From Oscillospiraceae bacterium (lineage in GTDB: Bacteria > Bacillota > Clostridia > Monoglobales > WRAG01), in assembly GCA_009780345.1 (NCBI GenBank), contig WRAG01000006.1, forward strand, positions 1 to 64,000: a stretch of DNA of 64,000 nucleotides, in the 5' to 3' direction. A program made the position numbers and the translations under genes. Under the pieces are notes generated by a model that was not told the origin of the DNA, did no database searches, and saw only the letters and a list, made by a program, of their open reading frames with translations. Positions 25,753 to 34,181 of this stretch are shown here, in pieces (position 1 is the first letter of the stretch; each line of letters starts with the position of its first letter).

Positions 25753-26730
25753 TTATCGCCCCTCAAACTCAAAATATATATCGTATTCCGAAAATAATTC
25801 CCGCAATTGCTCTTCTGAATACCCGCGAGCAGTCATAACAAACACCGCCGTCGCAACCGCGTCCGCCCTTGCGGCAGTCGAGCCAACAACCGACACGGCA
25901 TACAACTCTGACGGGCAACATTCTTTACTTCTCGCCGGTCTTCCCGTCCACGGATCTATAATATGGTGATAAATTTGGAGACCTTCAATAAAATATCTCT
26001 CATATATGCCACTCGTCACAATCGCCGAATTCCGCGATTCAACAACTTTCCAATACTCGCCGCGCGGGGCGAAAGCGCGTTGCAGTCCGATATTAAACGC
26101 CCGATTGCCGAACACAACAATATCGCCGCCGAAATCTACGATTCCCCAACGAGCGCCGCGTTCTCGCAAAACTTCCGCCGCAATGTCGGCGGCGTATCCT
26201 TTCGCGATACTTCCCAAATCAATCCGAATCTCGTCCGCGGCTTTGCTCACCGTTCCGTCGGCGTGCAGCGTAATTCCACGGAAATCCACAAACGGAAGCA
26301 AGACGGCAAGTTCGTTCTCTCTCGGCACTCTCGGTTCGCCTCGAAAGTCCCACAAATCCATAACACTCGCAACCGTAATATCAAACGCTCCGTCCGACAG
26401 TTCCGAAATGCCCCGCGCAATCGTCAAAATTTCGAAAAGATGCGGCGATATGGCAATCCGCTCGCCCGCCGCGGCGCGGTTTATCGCTGAAACCTCGGAA
26501 TTTTCGTCAAAATAATCGGTTATCCGCTTGATTTCCCACGCTTCAGCAAACGCCGCGTTTATCGCGTCACGCGCGGAATTTCCACGACCATGAATTCGAA
26601 TTGTCGCCATGGTATCCATCAAAAATTCGGTTTGCGAAATTTCCGCGCCTGAATTATTATTACCAATTACAACTGCGGCTACACAAACCAGCACAAATAT
26701 TACGGTTAAAATTAGTTTCAATTTTTTCAT
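25753..26730 (-). CDS. apbE: FAD:protein FMN transferase (ApbE family)
   Basis: ApbE enzymes attach FMN covalently to Ser/Thr of extracytoplasmic redox proteins such as Rnf and Nqr subunits. The protein starts at MKKLKLILTVIFVLVCVAAVVIG, a signal or anchor sequence with a poor lipobox. It carries the family blocks MDTMATIRIHG, GAFDITVASVMDLWDF, IDLGSIAKGYAAD, GIVDFGGDIVVFG and HHIIDPWTGRPA. The start at 26730 is preferred over the track's ATG 13 codons upstream. No rnf or nqr genes are in the window, so the target is unknown. Confidence 0.92.
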   Translation of the reverse strand: MKKLKLILTVIFVLVCVAAVVIGNNNSGAEISQTEFLMDTMATIRIHGRGNSARDAINAAFAEAWEIKRITDYFDENSEVSAINRAAAGERIAISPHLFEILTIARGISELSDGAFDITVASVMDLWDFRGEPRVPRENELAVLLPFVDFRGITLHADGTVSKAADEIRIDLGSIAKGYAADIAAEVLRERGARWGIVDFGGDIVVFGNRAFNIGLQRAFAPRGEYWKVVESRNSAIVTSGIYERYFIEGLQIYHHIIDPWTGRPARSKECCPSELYAVSVVGSTAARADAVATAVFVMTARGYSEEQLRELFSEYDIYFEFEGR

Positions 26731-26772
26731 GCTTCCATTATATATTACGCGTACTATTTTTGCAAGCAAATG

Positions 26773-26801
26773 TTGACAATTCTTTCGATAAGGTATATAA
26801 T
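26773..26801 (+). promoter_or_regulatory. promoter of proB
   Basis: TTGACA, a 17-bp spacer and TATAAT form a consensus sigma-A promoter 33 bases before the proB ATG, which follows AAAGGAAG. Confidence 0.85.
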
Positions 26802-26834
26802 TGAATTCGCGTAAAAACCGAAAGGAAGATTCAT

Positions 26835-27608
26835 ATGAAAGAATTCAAAAGAATAGTAGTTAAAGTCGGAACTTCAACTCTAACCCACGAAAGCGGCAAG
26901 CTAAACCTGCGCCGCGTTGAAATGTTAACCCGCGTGCTATCCGACTTAATGAATCAAGGATTGGAAATCGTTCTTGTGACAAGCGGCGCGATTGGCGTCG
27001 GCGTTGGAAAAATGGGATTGTCGGAACGTCCGACAGAAGTGCCGCAAAAACAGGCAATGGCGGCGGTCGGGCAAGGACAGCTTATGTCAATTTACGACAA
27101 ATTTTTCTCGGAGTATTCGCAAACTTGCGCACAGGTTTTGCTTACTCGCGACGTTTTGGACGACGAAGATCGGCGCAACAACGCGATTAACGCATTTTCA
27201 ACCATGTTCGAATACGGAATTATCCCAATCGTCAACGAAAACGACGTGATTTCAACTTTTGAGATCAATTTCGGCGATAACGACACACTATCCGCATATG
27301 TCGCACGACTTGTGAGCGCCGACCTTCTTATTATATTGTCGGATATCGACGGACTTTACGATAAAAATCCGAAAGAAAACCCCGACGCGATGGTTATTCC
27401 TGTGGTTTACGAGATTACCGATAAAATTACATCTCTCGCCGGCGATACGAGCGGCAAATTCGGAACAGGCGGAATGGTTACCAAAATCAAAGCCGCCGAA
27501 ATCGCGACAAAATACGGCATTAACATGATTATCGCGAACGGAAGTAAGTTGGACGAACTTTACGATATTTTCGACGGAAAATCGGTGGGCACGCTGTTTA
27601 CGGCGTAG
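26835..27608 (+). CDS. proB: glutamate 5-kinase, short form
   Basis: This enzyme phosphorylates glutamate in the first step of proline synthesis. The amino acid kinase fold is clear: VVKVGTSTL, VTSGAIGVG, VNENDVISTFEINFGDNDTLSA, ILSDIDGLYDKNP and GTGGMVTKIKAAEIA. At 257 residues it ends with the kinase domain and lacks the C-terminal PUA domain of the longer form, as in several Firmicutes. Usually proA is adjacent, but here proB stands alone between its own promoter and a terminator at 27641. Confidence 0.93.
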   Translation: MKEFKRIVVKVGTSTLTHESGKLNLRRVEMLTRVLSDLMNQGLEIVLVTSGAIGVGVGKMGLSERPTEVPQKQAMAAVGQGQLMSIYDKFFSEYSQTCAQVLLTRDVLDDEDRRNNAINAFSTMFEYGIIPIVNENDVISTFEINFGDNDTLSAYVARLVSADLLIILSDIDGLYDKNPKENPDAMVIPVVYEITDKITSLAGDTSGKFGTGGMVTKIKAAEIATKYGINMIIANGSKLDELYDIFDGKSVGTLFTA

Positions 27609-27640
27609 AACTGTAACTTTAATAGTTTGAAACCAATATA

Positions 27641-27667
27641 AAAACCGCCGAAAAGGCGGTTTTTTTA
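27641..27667 (+). terminator. terminator after proB
   Basis: The hairpin AACCGCC-GAAA-GGCGGTT is followed by a run of T. Confidence 0.9.
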
Positions 27668-27678
27668 TACTATAAATT

Positions 27679-28165
27679 TTTATAATTAACTTTGTCAAGG
27701 ACTAGCCCTTGACAATCCCACAAGTTTTTGTGCGTCAAAAACTTAACTAAAACCGTCGCCCTCCCCGCCGCGACCCTCCCCGACAAAAAGCGTCGGGCGG
27801 GTACCCCGCCGGCGGAACCGCGGGCGATCATTAGTGCAATCAACACACTCTGCTCAAACAACATCTCGCGCTTTTAGGCACGGGCCGTTCTCGAACGGAA
27901 GCGGCGTTCGTATAAACTAATCTTTCCGCGAATGCGGCTATCTCGCCAAAATGGCGGCGCGCTTTTGATAGCGCCATAGCGCGTTTGCGCCGCTGTTTTG
28001 GTAAAACTTTTTCAAAAGTTTTTCGGGGTGTGTCGAGGGTATTCGATAATACCCTTGACGACCTTAGCTCGCGCCCGCAGGCGCAAAATGGTTTTAGCCC
28101 TGCCGCCGCAGCGGCAAAAATGGTTTTTAGGGCAACGCCATAAAACCCCGCGCCCGTTGGGCGCA
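27679..28165. repeat. interspersed palindrome-mosaic repeat, copy 2 (inverted relative to copy 1)
   Basis: There is no gene in this stretch of almost 500 bases. It carries the modules of copy 1 in reverse order and orientation: the TCAAGGAC-TAG-CCCTTGA type dyad, GGCGGAACCGCGGGCGAT, ATTAGTGCAATCAA, then ATAGCGCCATAGCGCGTTTG within a GGCGGCGC...GCGCCGC hairpin, AAAACTTTTTCAAAAGTTTT, and GCGCCCGTTGGGCGC. It ends against a terminator at 28168. Confidence 0.8.
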
Positions 28166-28167
28166 AT

Positions 28168-28197
28168 AAAAAAACCGCTCTCTCAAGCGGTTTTTTT
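28168..28197. terminator. bidirectional terminator
   Basis: The hairpin AAAAAAACCGCT-CTCTCA-AGCGGTTTTTTT lies just after the stop of the minus-strand gene 28204-28863. Confidence 0.85.
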
Positions 28198-28203
28198 ATT
28201 AGC

Positions 28204-28863
28204 CTAACACCTGCAAACCACGTCGCACATCAAATTACTCCACGTTTCGCAATCGACAACGCAGTCAACAACTAATCCTCTCTTCCTTTGATAAGCTTTC
28301 ACCGCGTGTGCGGTTTTATTATCGAAAATTCCGTCTAACTCGCCGACATCGTAGCACAAATGCCTCAAAACGTCTTGCAACACAAACACGTACACTCCAC
28401 GACTTCCATGTCTCACCATAGGATATCCACCTGTTTTGCAAGCGGATTTTCCGCGGCGATTATCAAAATGAACCCAACTCGGCGTGTTTAACACATGATC
28501 GACAAAGCTCAATATTCTCGAGTGATTCGCATGCCTTCTCATGTGCAATCTTTCGGTGTTGCAAAGATTTTGCCCCACATCGAAAGCGACGCCGGCGTAA
28601 TGTTGCGACTGCTGGCTATGTCCGCCCTCAAACGGACGTCTGAAGCCGCTTCCGACACGAATCGGCTTTCCGTACGAACTTCTGAACCTATTCCACGCTT
28701 GCATCGCGCGCTTTTCTGTCCATAAGATGTCACTTCTGCTTGTTCCGCGAAACTCTCGAACCGTTAGTGTGTTTCCGGTTATATACGGCATGGTTTCACC
28801 GTCACAGCGGAAATATGTTTCAATTCGGTTGGTATCGTTGTTATAAATTTTTATAATTGGCAT
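28204..28863 (-). CDS. M15-type DD/LD-carboxypeptidase-like protein with peptidoglycan-binding domain
   Basis: Residues about 55-150 carry M15 peptidase features: the zinc-site segments SQHYAGVAFDVGQ and WVHFDNR, with SGFRRP ahead. Residues 150-215 are a PG_binding_1 repeat (LQDVLRHLCYDVGELDGIFDNKTAHAVKAYQRKRGL). No signal peptide is seen, so it may act inside a spore or be released otherwise. It lies 11 bases downstream of the SleC-like gene, on the same strand, and the two are likely co-transcribed and act on the same wall or cortex. The exact bond cleaved is not determined. Confidence 0.78.
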   Translation of the reverse strand: MPIIKIYNNDTNRIETYFRCDGETMPYITGNTLTVREFRGTSRSDILWTEKRAMQAWNRFRSSYGKPIRVGSGFRRPFEGGHSQQSQHYAGVAFDVGQNLCNTERLHMRRHANHSRILSFVDHVLNTPSWVHFDNRRGKSACKTGGYPMVRHGSRGVYVFVLQDVLRHLCYDVGELDGIFDNKTAHAVKAYQRKRGLVVDCVVDCETWSNLMCDVVCRC

Positions 28864-28874
28864 ACGCTACCTCC

Positions 28875-31376
28875 TTACACCAGCAAACTACGCTGATCCA
28901 ATACCGCATACCATGTTATCGGGCCGATAATTCCGTCGGCGACAAGTCCTTGCCAACGCTGAAACGCGCGAACCGCTTCTTCGGTTCTTGGTCCGAAGAT
29001 TCCGTCAACGGCAATGAGCGGCAAGTTCGGATTTAACGCGCGAACATCTACCAACGCTTGCTGCATAAACCGCACATCGTCGCCGCGAGAGCCGTTGCGC
29101 AGGAAAACTCCGGGATACGGACGATTCGCGTTTGGCGGTGTCGGCGGCGGAGTGGTGGGCGCAATAGGATTGCCCGCAAGTATACTTGCATAAACTTCCA
29201 CAATTCGGTTCCATGTAAGCGGACCGATAATTCCGTCGGGATTTAATCCGTACTGCCGCTGAAACGCGCGAATCGACGCATCTGTAAGCGGGCCGAAGAT
29301 TCCGTCCGCGGTTAACGCAGGCACATTCGAGTTCACCCTGCTGATCGCGGTGAGATATGTCTGCATAAGCCGCACATTGTCGCCTCTCGCGCCTTGCCGA
29401 ATCAACGTTCCCGGATATGGTGGGGGAACAAATGGTCCCGGTGGTGGGGGCGGCGGTGTAACAGGCGGCGTTGGAGGCACCACAGGCGGCGTGGTCTCAC
29501 TTCCGTCCTGCAAAGATTCGTAAACGTCGAAAATCTTATTCCAGGTAATAGGCCCGACAATTCCGTCCGGAACTAAGCCGAACTCTCGTTGGAACGCGCG
29601 AACCGACGTATCTGTAAGCGGCCCGAAGATTCCATCCACGTTTAGTGGCGGTATACTTTGGAAAGATCTGCTTATCGCGGTGATATAAGATTGAATAATT
29701 CGCACATTTTCGCCGCGCGAGCCTTGCCGGGTCAGCACTCCCGGATACGGCGGACGAACCCAGCTCGGCGTCCCCGGCGGAGTAACAACAGGCGGATGCG
29801 GAATATTGGTGTTTCGGTCGATTCCTCTGTAAACTTCGTATAATCTGCCCCAAGTAAGCGGGCCGACAATTCCGTCAACGTTCAATCCGAAACGGCGTTG
29901 AAATTCTCTGATCGAATTTAACGTGCGCGCGTCAAAAACGCCATCCTCGATAACCGACGGAACTTCGGGATAAAATCGCGATACGATATTGAGGATAAAT
30001 TGCAGCTGCAGAACATCCGTGCCGCGGGAACCGCTCCGCAAGACGACATTCGGCGGACGCTCGCCAATAGTATTTCTTATTCCCTCGGAAGTCAACTCCG
30101 CAAGATCGGTTACCGCGACAAATATGAAATTTATTCGATTCCATGTCGCGGGACCGACCACTCCGTCGACAGTTAAGTTGAACGTGCGTTGAAACGCCCG
30201 AACCGCGGCATCGGTTTGCGCGTCAAACGTTCCGTTCGGGGTTTCGATTCGAGGAATCGCGGGGAAATTTACCCGAACTCGGTTAAGCATATTTTGCATT
30301 CGCCGCACAGAGTCACCGCTGCTACCTAATCGCAACGCGGTTCCGGGGTAAGATGCGGCAATTCCGCCGATATTATTGCTGGTAATCAACTCAACATCCC
30401 GCGGATAGTACGAGCGCAAAATTTCAAGCGGCGATAGACCGCGATTGGCAAGGGTTACAGACCCCCATTGCGACATACCGGGGCAAGTTGCGGTGGTTCC
30501 GTTGCAAAACTCGGTGAAAAACGGATCTTCAAAACCGATTCGGCGAACGTATGTATTGAAAACTTGGTCAACCATTTGACTGATGTTTTGGAAAACCTGC
30601 CCGCCGTATACGAACATCATATCGTTTCGGGTGGAATTGGTTATGTCGAAATTATATCCGCGGCTCCTGTACCACTCGGTGTAAATCCTGTTCAAGGTGA
30701 ATGTTACAATAGCGTGGATATTTGCCAGTATTGCGTTCCGCGGCCACGTTGCATAAATTTCGTGCGAGGTGACGTTTTTTATGTAATCGGCGAAACGGAC
30801 GCGGACGTTTCTCGCCGACGTGTTGGAAAAATGTCCGAGGTGAACCGTTATAAACTCGGGAATTCGAACGCCTGTGCCGATTGTTCCGCCAACTGTCGCC
30901 GCACTAGCTGCCATTAGCGGAGGATCAATCGCCGCCATAACGTTTTCACCCGATTCAGGCGCGGGCGGCGGCGGAACGGCTTGCAAATGAGGTTCCTTGC
31001 TTAAAAGCGCGTGCTGCGGAACGTCTATGTACTCGTCGGTTTCAACCATATTGCCACTCGAAAGCGGCGTCAACTCTTCGGTTAGAATGGAAGTTTCTCC
31101 ATCCTCGACGTAAATGCCGCTTATGTGCCGCGTCACATATCCCGGAGCTTTTATAACAACATCGTATGTAGAATATGGAATTCCTTTGTAATTCGGCATA
31201 AGCGTATATTGTTTATCCGGTGCGCTTAGGCGGAATATGCCCGATTCTCCGCTTTCGTCTGTTGTACCTTGATGAATTATTCTTCCGTTGGGATTTGAGA
31301 CAATGACCGTTGCGCCCGGTATCGGCAGCGCGTCATATGCGGTATGAACCTCAACCTTTAAATATCCCGTACCCAT
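28875..31376 (-). CDS. SleC-like spore cortex-lytic protein with five peptidoglycan-binding repeats
   Basis: Residues 1-110 form a carboxypeptidase-regulatory-like beta domain (YLKVEVHTAYDALPIPGATV). Residues about 165-350 match the SpoIID/LytB-type domain of clostridial SleC (FADYIKNVTSHEIYATWP, NRIYTEWYRSRGYNFDITNS, FCNGTTATCPGMSQWG), where the glutamate in SHEIY is the likely lytic residue. After about 360 come five tandem PG_binding_1 repeats, separated by Pro-rich linkers. SleC hydrolyses cortex during germination after activation by Csp proteases; none is encoded here. The N-terminus has no signal peptide, as expected for a protein made in the mother cell. Confidence 0.82.
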   Translation of the reverse strand: MGTGYLKVEVHTAYDALPIPGATVIVSNPNGRIIHQGTTDESGESGIFRLSAPDKQYTLMPNYKGIPYSTYDVVIKAPGYVTRHISGIYVEDGETSILTEELTPLSSGNMVETDEYIDVPQHALLSKEPHLQAVPPPPAPESGENVMAAIDPPLMAASAATVGGTIGTGVRIPEFITVHLGHFSNTSARNVRVRFADYIKNVTSHEIYATWPRNAILANIHAIVTFTLNRIYTEWYRSRGYNFDITNSTRNDMMFVYGGQVFQNISQMVDQVFNTYVRRIGFEDPFFTEFCNGTTATCPGMSQWGSVTLANRGLSPLEILRSYYPRDVELITSNNIGGIAASYPGTALRLGSSGDSVRRMQNMLNRVRVNFPAIPRIETPNGTFDAQTDAAVRAFQRTFNLTVDGVVGPATWNRINFIFVAVTDLAELTSEGIRNTIGERPPNVVLRSGSRGTDVLQLQFILNIVSRFYPEVPSVIEDGVFDARTLNSIREFQRRFGLNVDGIVGPLTWGRLYEVYRGIDRNTNIPHPPVVTPPGTPSWVRPPYPGVLTRQGSRGENVRIIQSYITAISRSFQSIPPLNVDGIFGPLTDTSVRAFQREFGLVPDGIVGPITWNKIFDVYESLQDGSETTPPVVPPTPPVTPPPPPPGPFVPPPYPGTLIRQGARGDNVRLMQTYLTAISRVNSNVPALTADGIFGPLTDASIRAFQRQYGLNPDGIIGPLTWNRIVEVYASILAGNPIAPTTPPPTPPNANRPYPGVFLRNGSRGDDVRFMQQALVDVRALNPNLPLIAVDGIFGPRTEEAVRAFQRWQGLVADGIIGPITWYAVLDQRSLLV

Positions 31377-31446
31377 TTTATCAGCTCCTTTTCGGTCTTT
31401 TGACCATTATTATTTAATTTTTCATACAATCATAATATAGTTAAAT

Positions 31447-31490
31447 AAAAAAAACGTTACAATTGTAACCACAATCATAACGTTTTTCTT
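31447..31490. terminator. bidirectional terminator between cca and sleC-like genes
   Basis: Nested hairpins AAAAACGTTA...TAACGTTTTT with an inner GTTACAATTGTAAC are flanked by A and T runs. Confidence 0.75.
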
Positions 31491-31493
31491 TTT

Positions 31494-32849
31494 TTAGCGA
31501 AGTAAGCGCGCTTGCTCAAACAATTTCTCTCTATCATTCAGCTCAGGATTTTCCAGTACGATATCCAGTAATTTCTTCAAAACATCGCCAATCTCTTTTC
31601 CCTCGGGAACGCCAAGTTCAATCAAATCTCGCCCACCTATCGCAAGATCGGCAATCGTGAGCGCCTCTTGGTTTTCCTTGATTTCAAAGTAGATTTTTCG
31701 CAGGTCGGCGGCAAGTTTTTGCCGTTCGCCTGAATATTCGGGGTTTTGCGACAATGTATCCGCGATTTTCAAGTCCAACAAATCTAAAAACAGCGTATCA
31801 TCGACTTTTTCGGAGTGTTTGAGCAGCTTATTAATCGCGCGTTTGACGGCTTTTTTTTCAGGATTGATTTGCGTGTCGTGATATTTTACAAGCGGCAAAA
31901 CGGCGTCCTTGATTTTGTTGCTGTACTTTAGGCGACTTAGGAAATTTTGCGCAAGTTCAACCGAAATTTCGCCGTGCCCGTAAAAATGATCAACGCCGTC
32001 TTCGTCTGTCGTGCGCGTCGCGGGCTTTCCCCAATCGTGCAACAACGCCGCAAGGCGAACGTTCAACCGCTTCGGCGTGTTTTCCACCGCACGCAGCGTA
32101 TGCTCGCCGACGTCGTAAATATGGTACTTCGTATTTTGCTCTGTCGCGAAACACTGCACAAATTCGGGAAATATAAACTCGCCCAACCCGGTATTTACAA
32201 TGGTTTCAAGGCGGCGCGGATTATCGGATAACAATATTTTATCAAGTTCGGCGCGAATTCGTTCGGCGCTTATATTTTGGATAAGCTGAGCATTCAAGCA
32301 AATGGCGTCGTAGGTTTTCGGCTCGATTTCGAACCCAAGCTGCGCCGCGAAGCACACGGCGCGCAACATGCGAAGCGCGTCCTCGCGAAATCGCAGGCTC
32401 GCGTCGCCGACACAGCGGATCATGCCATGCCGCAAATCATCAATACCATCGTATAAGTCGATAAGTCCGCCGCTTTCGTTGTACGCCATTGCGTTTATCG
32501 TAAAATCGCGCCGCGCGAGATCGTCGGACAAGTTTGGCGTAAATATAACGCTGTCCGGTCGGCGATTATCGGTGTAATCACCGTCGATACGGTAGGTTGT
32601 GACTTCAACAATATCATTACTGCCGAATATCACGCCGACGGTACCATGTGCAGAGCCGATGTCTACGCTTTTCGGGAAGATTTCGAACAATTGCACAGGC
32701 AACGCGTTGGTGGTAACGTCCCAATCGTTCGGTTCTTTTTCAAGCAGCAAATCCCGAACGCACCCGCCAACAATGTAACCCTCGAATCCGTTGGTTTCGA
32801 GGGTTTTTAGAATATATATAACATTTTCGGGCAATTTAAACATTTTCAT
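31494..32849 (-). CDS. cca: CCA tRNA nucleotidyltransferase
   Basis: This enzyme adds or repairs the 3' CCA end of tRNA. The class II nucleotidyltransferase head has GYIVGGCVRDLLL and the DWDVTT metal site, RRDFTINAMAYNESGGLIDLYDG, and RFREDALRMLRA. A following HD domain is visible in LLHDWGKPATR and FYGHGEISVELA. The most likely start is ATG 32849 (MKMFKLPENV), which follows CGGTGAGTTT; the track start overlaps the glycosyltransferase gene upstream. The length of about 450 aa suits the HD-containing bacterial form. Confidence 0.95.
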   Translation of the reverse strand: MKMFKLPENVIYILKTLETNGFEGYIVGGCVRDLLLEKEPNDWDVTTNALPVQLFEIFPKSVDIGSAHGTVGVIFGSNDIVEVTTYRIDGDYTDNRRPDSVIFTPNLSDDLARRDFTINAMAYNESGGLIDLYDGIDDLRHGMIRCVGDASLRFREDALRMLRAVCFAAQLGFEIEPKTYDAICLNAQLIQNISAERIRAELDKILLSDNPRRLETIVNTGLGEFIFPEFVQCFATEQNTKYHIYDVGEHTLRAVENTPKRLNVRLAALLHDWGKPATRTTDEDGVDHFYGHGEISVELAQNFLSRLKYSNKIKDAVLPLVKYHDTQINPEKKAVKRAINKLLKHSEKVDDTLFLDLLDLKIADTLSQNPEYSGERQKLAADLRKIYFEIKENQEALTIADLAIGGRDLIELGVPEGKEIGDVLKKLLDIVLENPELNDREKLFEQARLLR

Positions 32850-32853
32850 AAAC

Positions 32854-34023
32854 TCACCGTTGTTCACGTTCGTCGTCGTACGTTTTTTTCACTATTTCAT
32901 ATCGATCCACCGAACGTTGTATCACCTTATTCCATGGCAAAAATACTTCTTCGGCGGCAGTTGCGGCGATTGTTTCGAGATTCTCACGATTCGAGAACGC
33001 CTTTTGTATGGCTTCCGCCACACTTTCGGCAGTTTCGGCGGCGAAAAAGCCGGTAACTTCGTCTTCTAAAATCTCGGAAGTTGAGCTTCCGCGCACCACT
33101 ACCGACGGGCAAGAACAAGCCGCCGCCTCGCGCACAACAAGCGGCGCGTTGTCGTATACCGACGGAAACAGAAACAAATCCGAGCGGGTATAATAAGCTT
33201 TCAACATCTCTCGATCATTCACCCGTCCGGCGAAGTGTATAACGTCGTCAAGCCCTTTATCCGCCGCAAGTTTTTGCGCTTTCGGCAAATCTTCGCCGTC
33301 ACCCACGAAAATCATACGAAATTCGAACTGTTGCCGCCGTAGAATGTCAAGCGCTTCGATTATCAGTCCGATATTTTTGTACATCATCATTCGCCCGACA
33401 AAAAGCATGGTCGGAACGTCATTCGGCAGGTTAAACCGCGTTTCAATGTCCGCCAAAAATTCGGGATTAACGTTTCCTTGCGAGAAATCGGTTCCGTTCG
33501 GCATCACTATATATTCGCCGTCGTAGCCGTGTTCGTTTAGGTATTCGCCCGTGCCGCGGCTAACCGTCCATACTTCGTTCGCGGCGCGAATGTTGTTATA
33601 CGCAAAGCGCAAAATGTTGTTTTGCAACAACTTCCCAGGAACGGCGCGCTTAATATCAAAATCCCATTTCGTATGCTGCGTAAACACGATCGGAACTTTC
33701 AAAAAATACCGAAGCTCGCGCGCGATGGTCATGGCGGTAAACGGGCTGTGAACATGAAGAATATCAATGTTCATCTTCTTCAATTTCGAAGCCAGCGTCG
33801 GAATAAACGGATGCCCCGCGCGGTATTCGGCATACGGCAAGCCAATCGACACAAACCGATAAACGGGGAAAGGATAATTGTATTTCGCCTTCGGCACCTG
33901 CGGCGCGATAACGATACAATCACCGTAATCTCCTTCGTACAAGGATTTAGCGTATCCCAAAGCACACTTACTTACGCCGTCCACCATAGGCGGGAAAGAA
34001 TCCGTAATTATAGCAACATTCAA
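32854..34023 (-). CDS. GT4-family glycosyltransferase
   Basis: This GT-B fold retaining glycosyltransferase is likely cytoplasmic or membrane-associated. It has NVAIITDSFPPMVDGVSKC at the start, HVHSPFTAMTIARELR, VPIVFTQHTKWDFDI, the donor-site VGRMMMYKN and the C-terminal EAAACSCPSVVVRGSSTSEI. This resembles glycolipid synthases acting on diacylglycerol, but the substrate is not certain. The track's GTG start is part of the ribosome-binding site AGAGGTG; TTG at 34023 six bases later gives the family-typical N-terminus. A 106-nt structured element lies directly upstream of the ribosome site. Confidence 0.88.
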   Translation of the reverse strand: MNVAIITDSFPPMVDGVSKCALGYAKSLYEGDYGDCIVIAPQVPKAKYNYPFPVYRFVSIGLPYAEYRAGHPFIPTLASKLKKMNIDILHVHSPFTAMTIARELRYFLKVPIVFTQHTKWDFDIKRAVPGKLLQNNILRFAYNNIRAANEVWTVSRGTGEYLNEHGYDGEYIVMPNGTDFSQGNVNPEFLADIETRFNLPNDVPTMLFVGRMMMYKNIGLIIEALDILRRQQFEFRMIFVGDGEDLPKAQKLAADKGLDDVIHFAGRVNDREMLKAYYTRSDLFLFPSVYDNAPLVVREAAACSCPSVVVRGSSTSEILEDEVTGFFAAETAESVAEAIQKAFSNRENLETIAATAAEEVFLPWNKVIQRSVDRYEIVKKTYDDEREQR

Positions 34024-34037
34024 TATGCTCACCTCTC

Positions 34038-34143
34038 GGTTTGCGTGAAATCACGCAATCTTCCGCCGAAAACGCATGGTCGGGTATCTTGTATACACGC
34101 TCCCATGCGTTTTCGACGAAATATCACGTAATTTGACGCAAAC
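34038..34143 (-). promoter_or_regulatory. 106-nt structured leader element, copy A
   Basis: On the minus strand this runs from GTTTGCGTCAAATTACG to GATTTCACGCAAACC. A central stem (AAAACGCATGG/CCATGCGTTTT) encloses AGCGTGTATACAAGATACCCGA. The 3' end can fold alone (TTGCGTG-ATTT-CACGCAA) or pair with the 5' end (GTTTGCGT/ACGCAAAC), so two structures compete. It ends 1 nt before AGAGGTG and a TTG start. A second copy, about 88 percent identical, lies at 43586-43691 in the same orientation relative to its downstream gene. Confidence 0.75.
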
Positions 34144-34181
34144 TTAGTTTGTGCTTTTGTAATTTCACGCAAATTCGCAAA

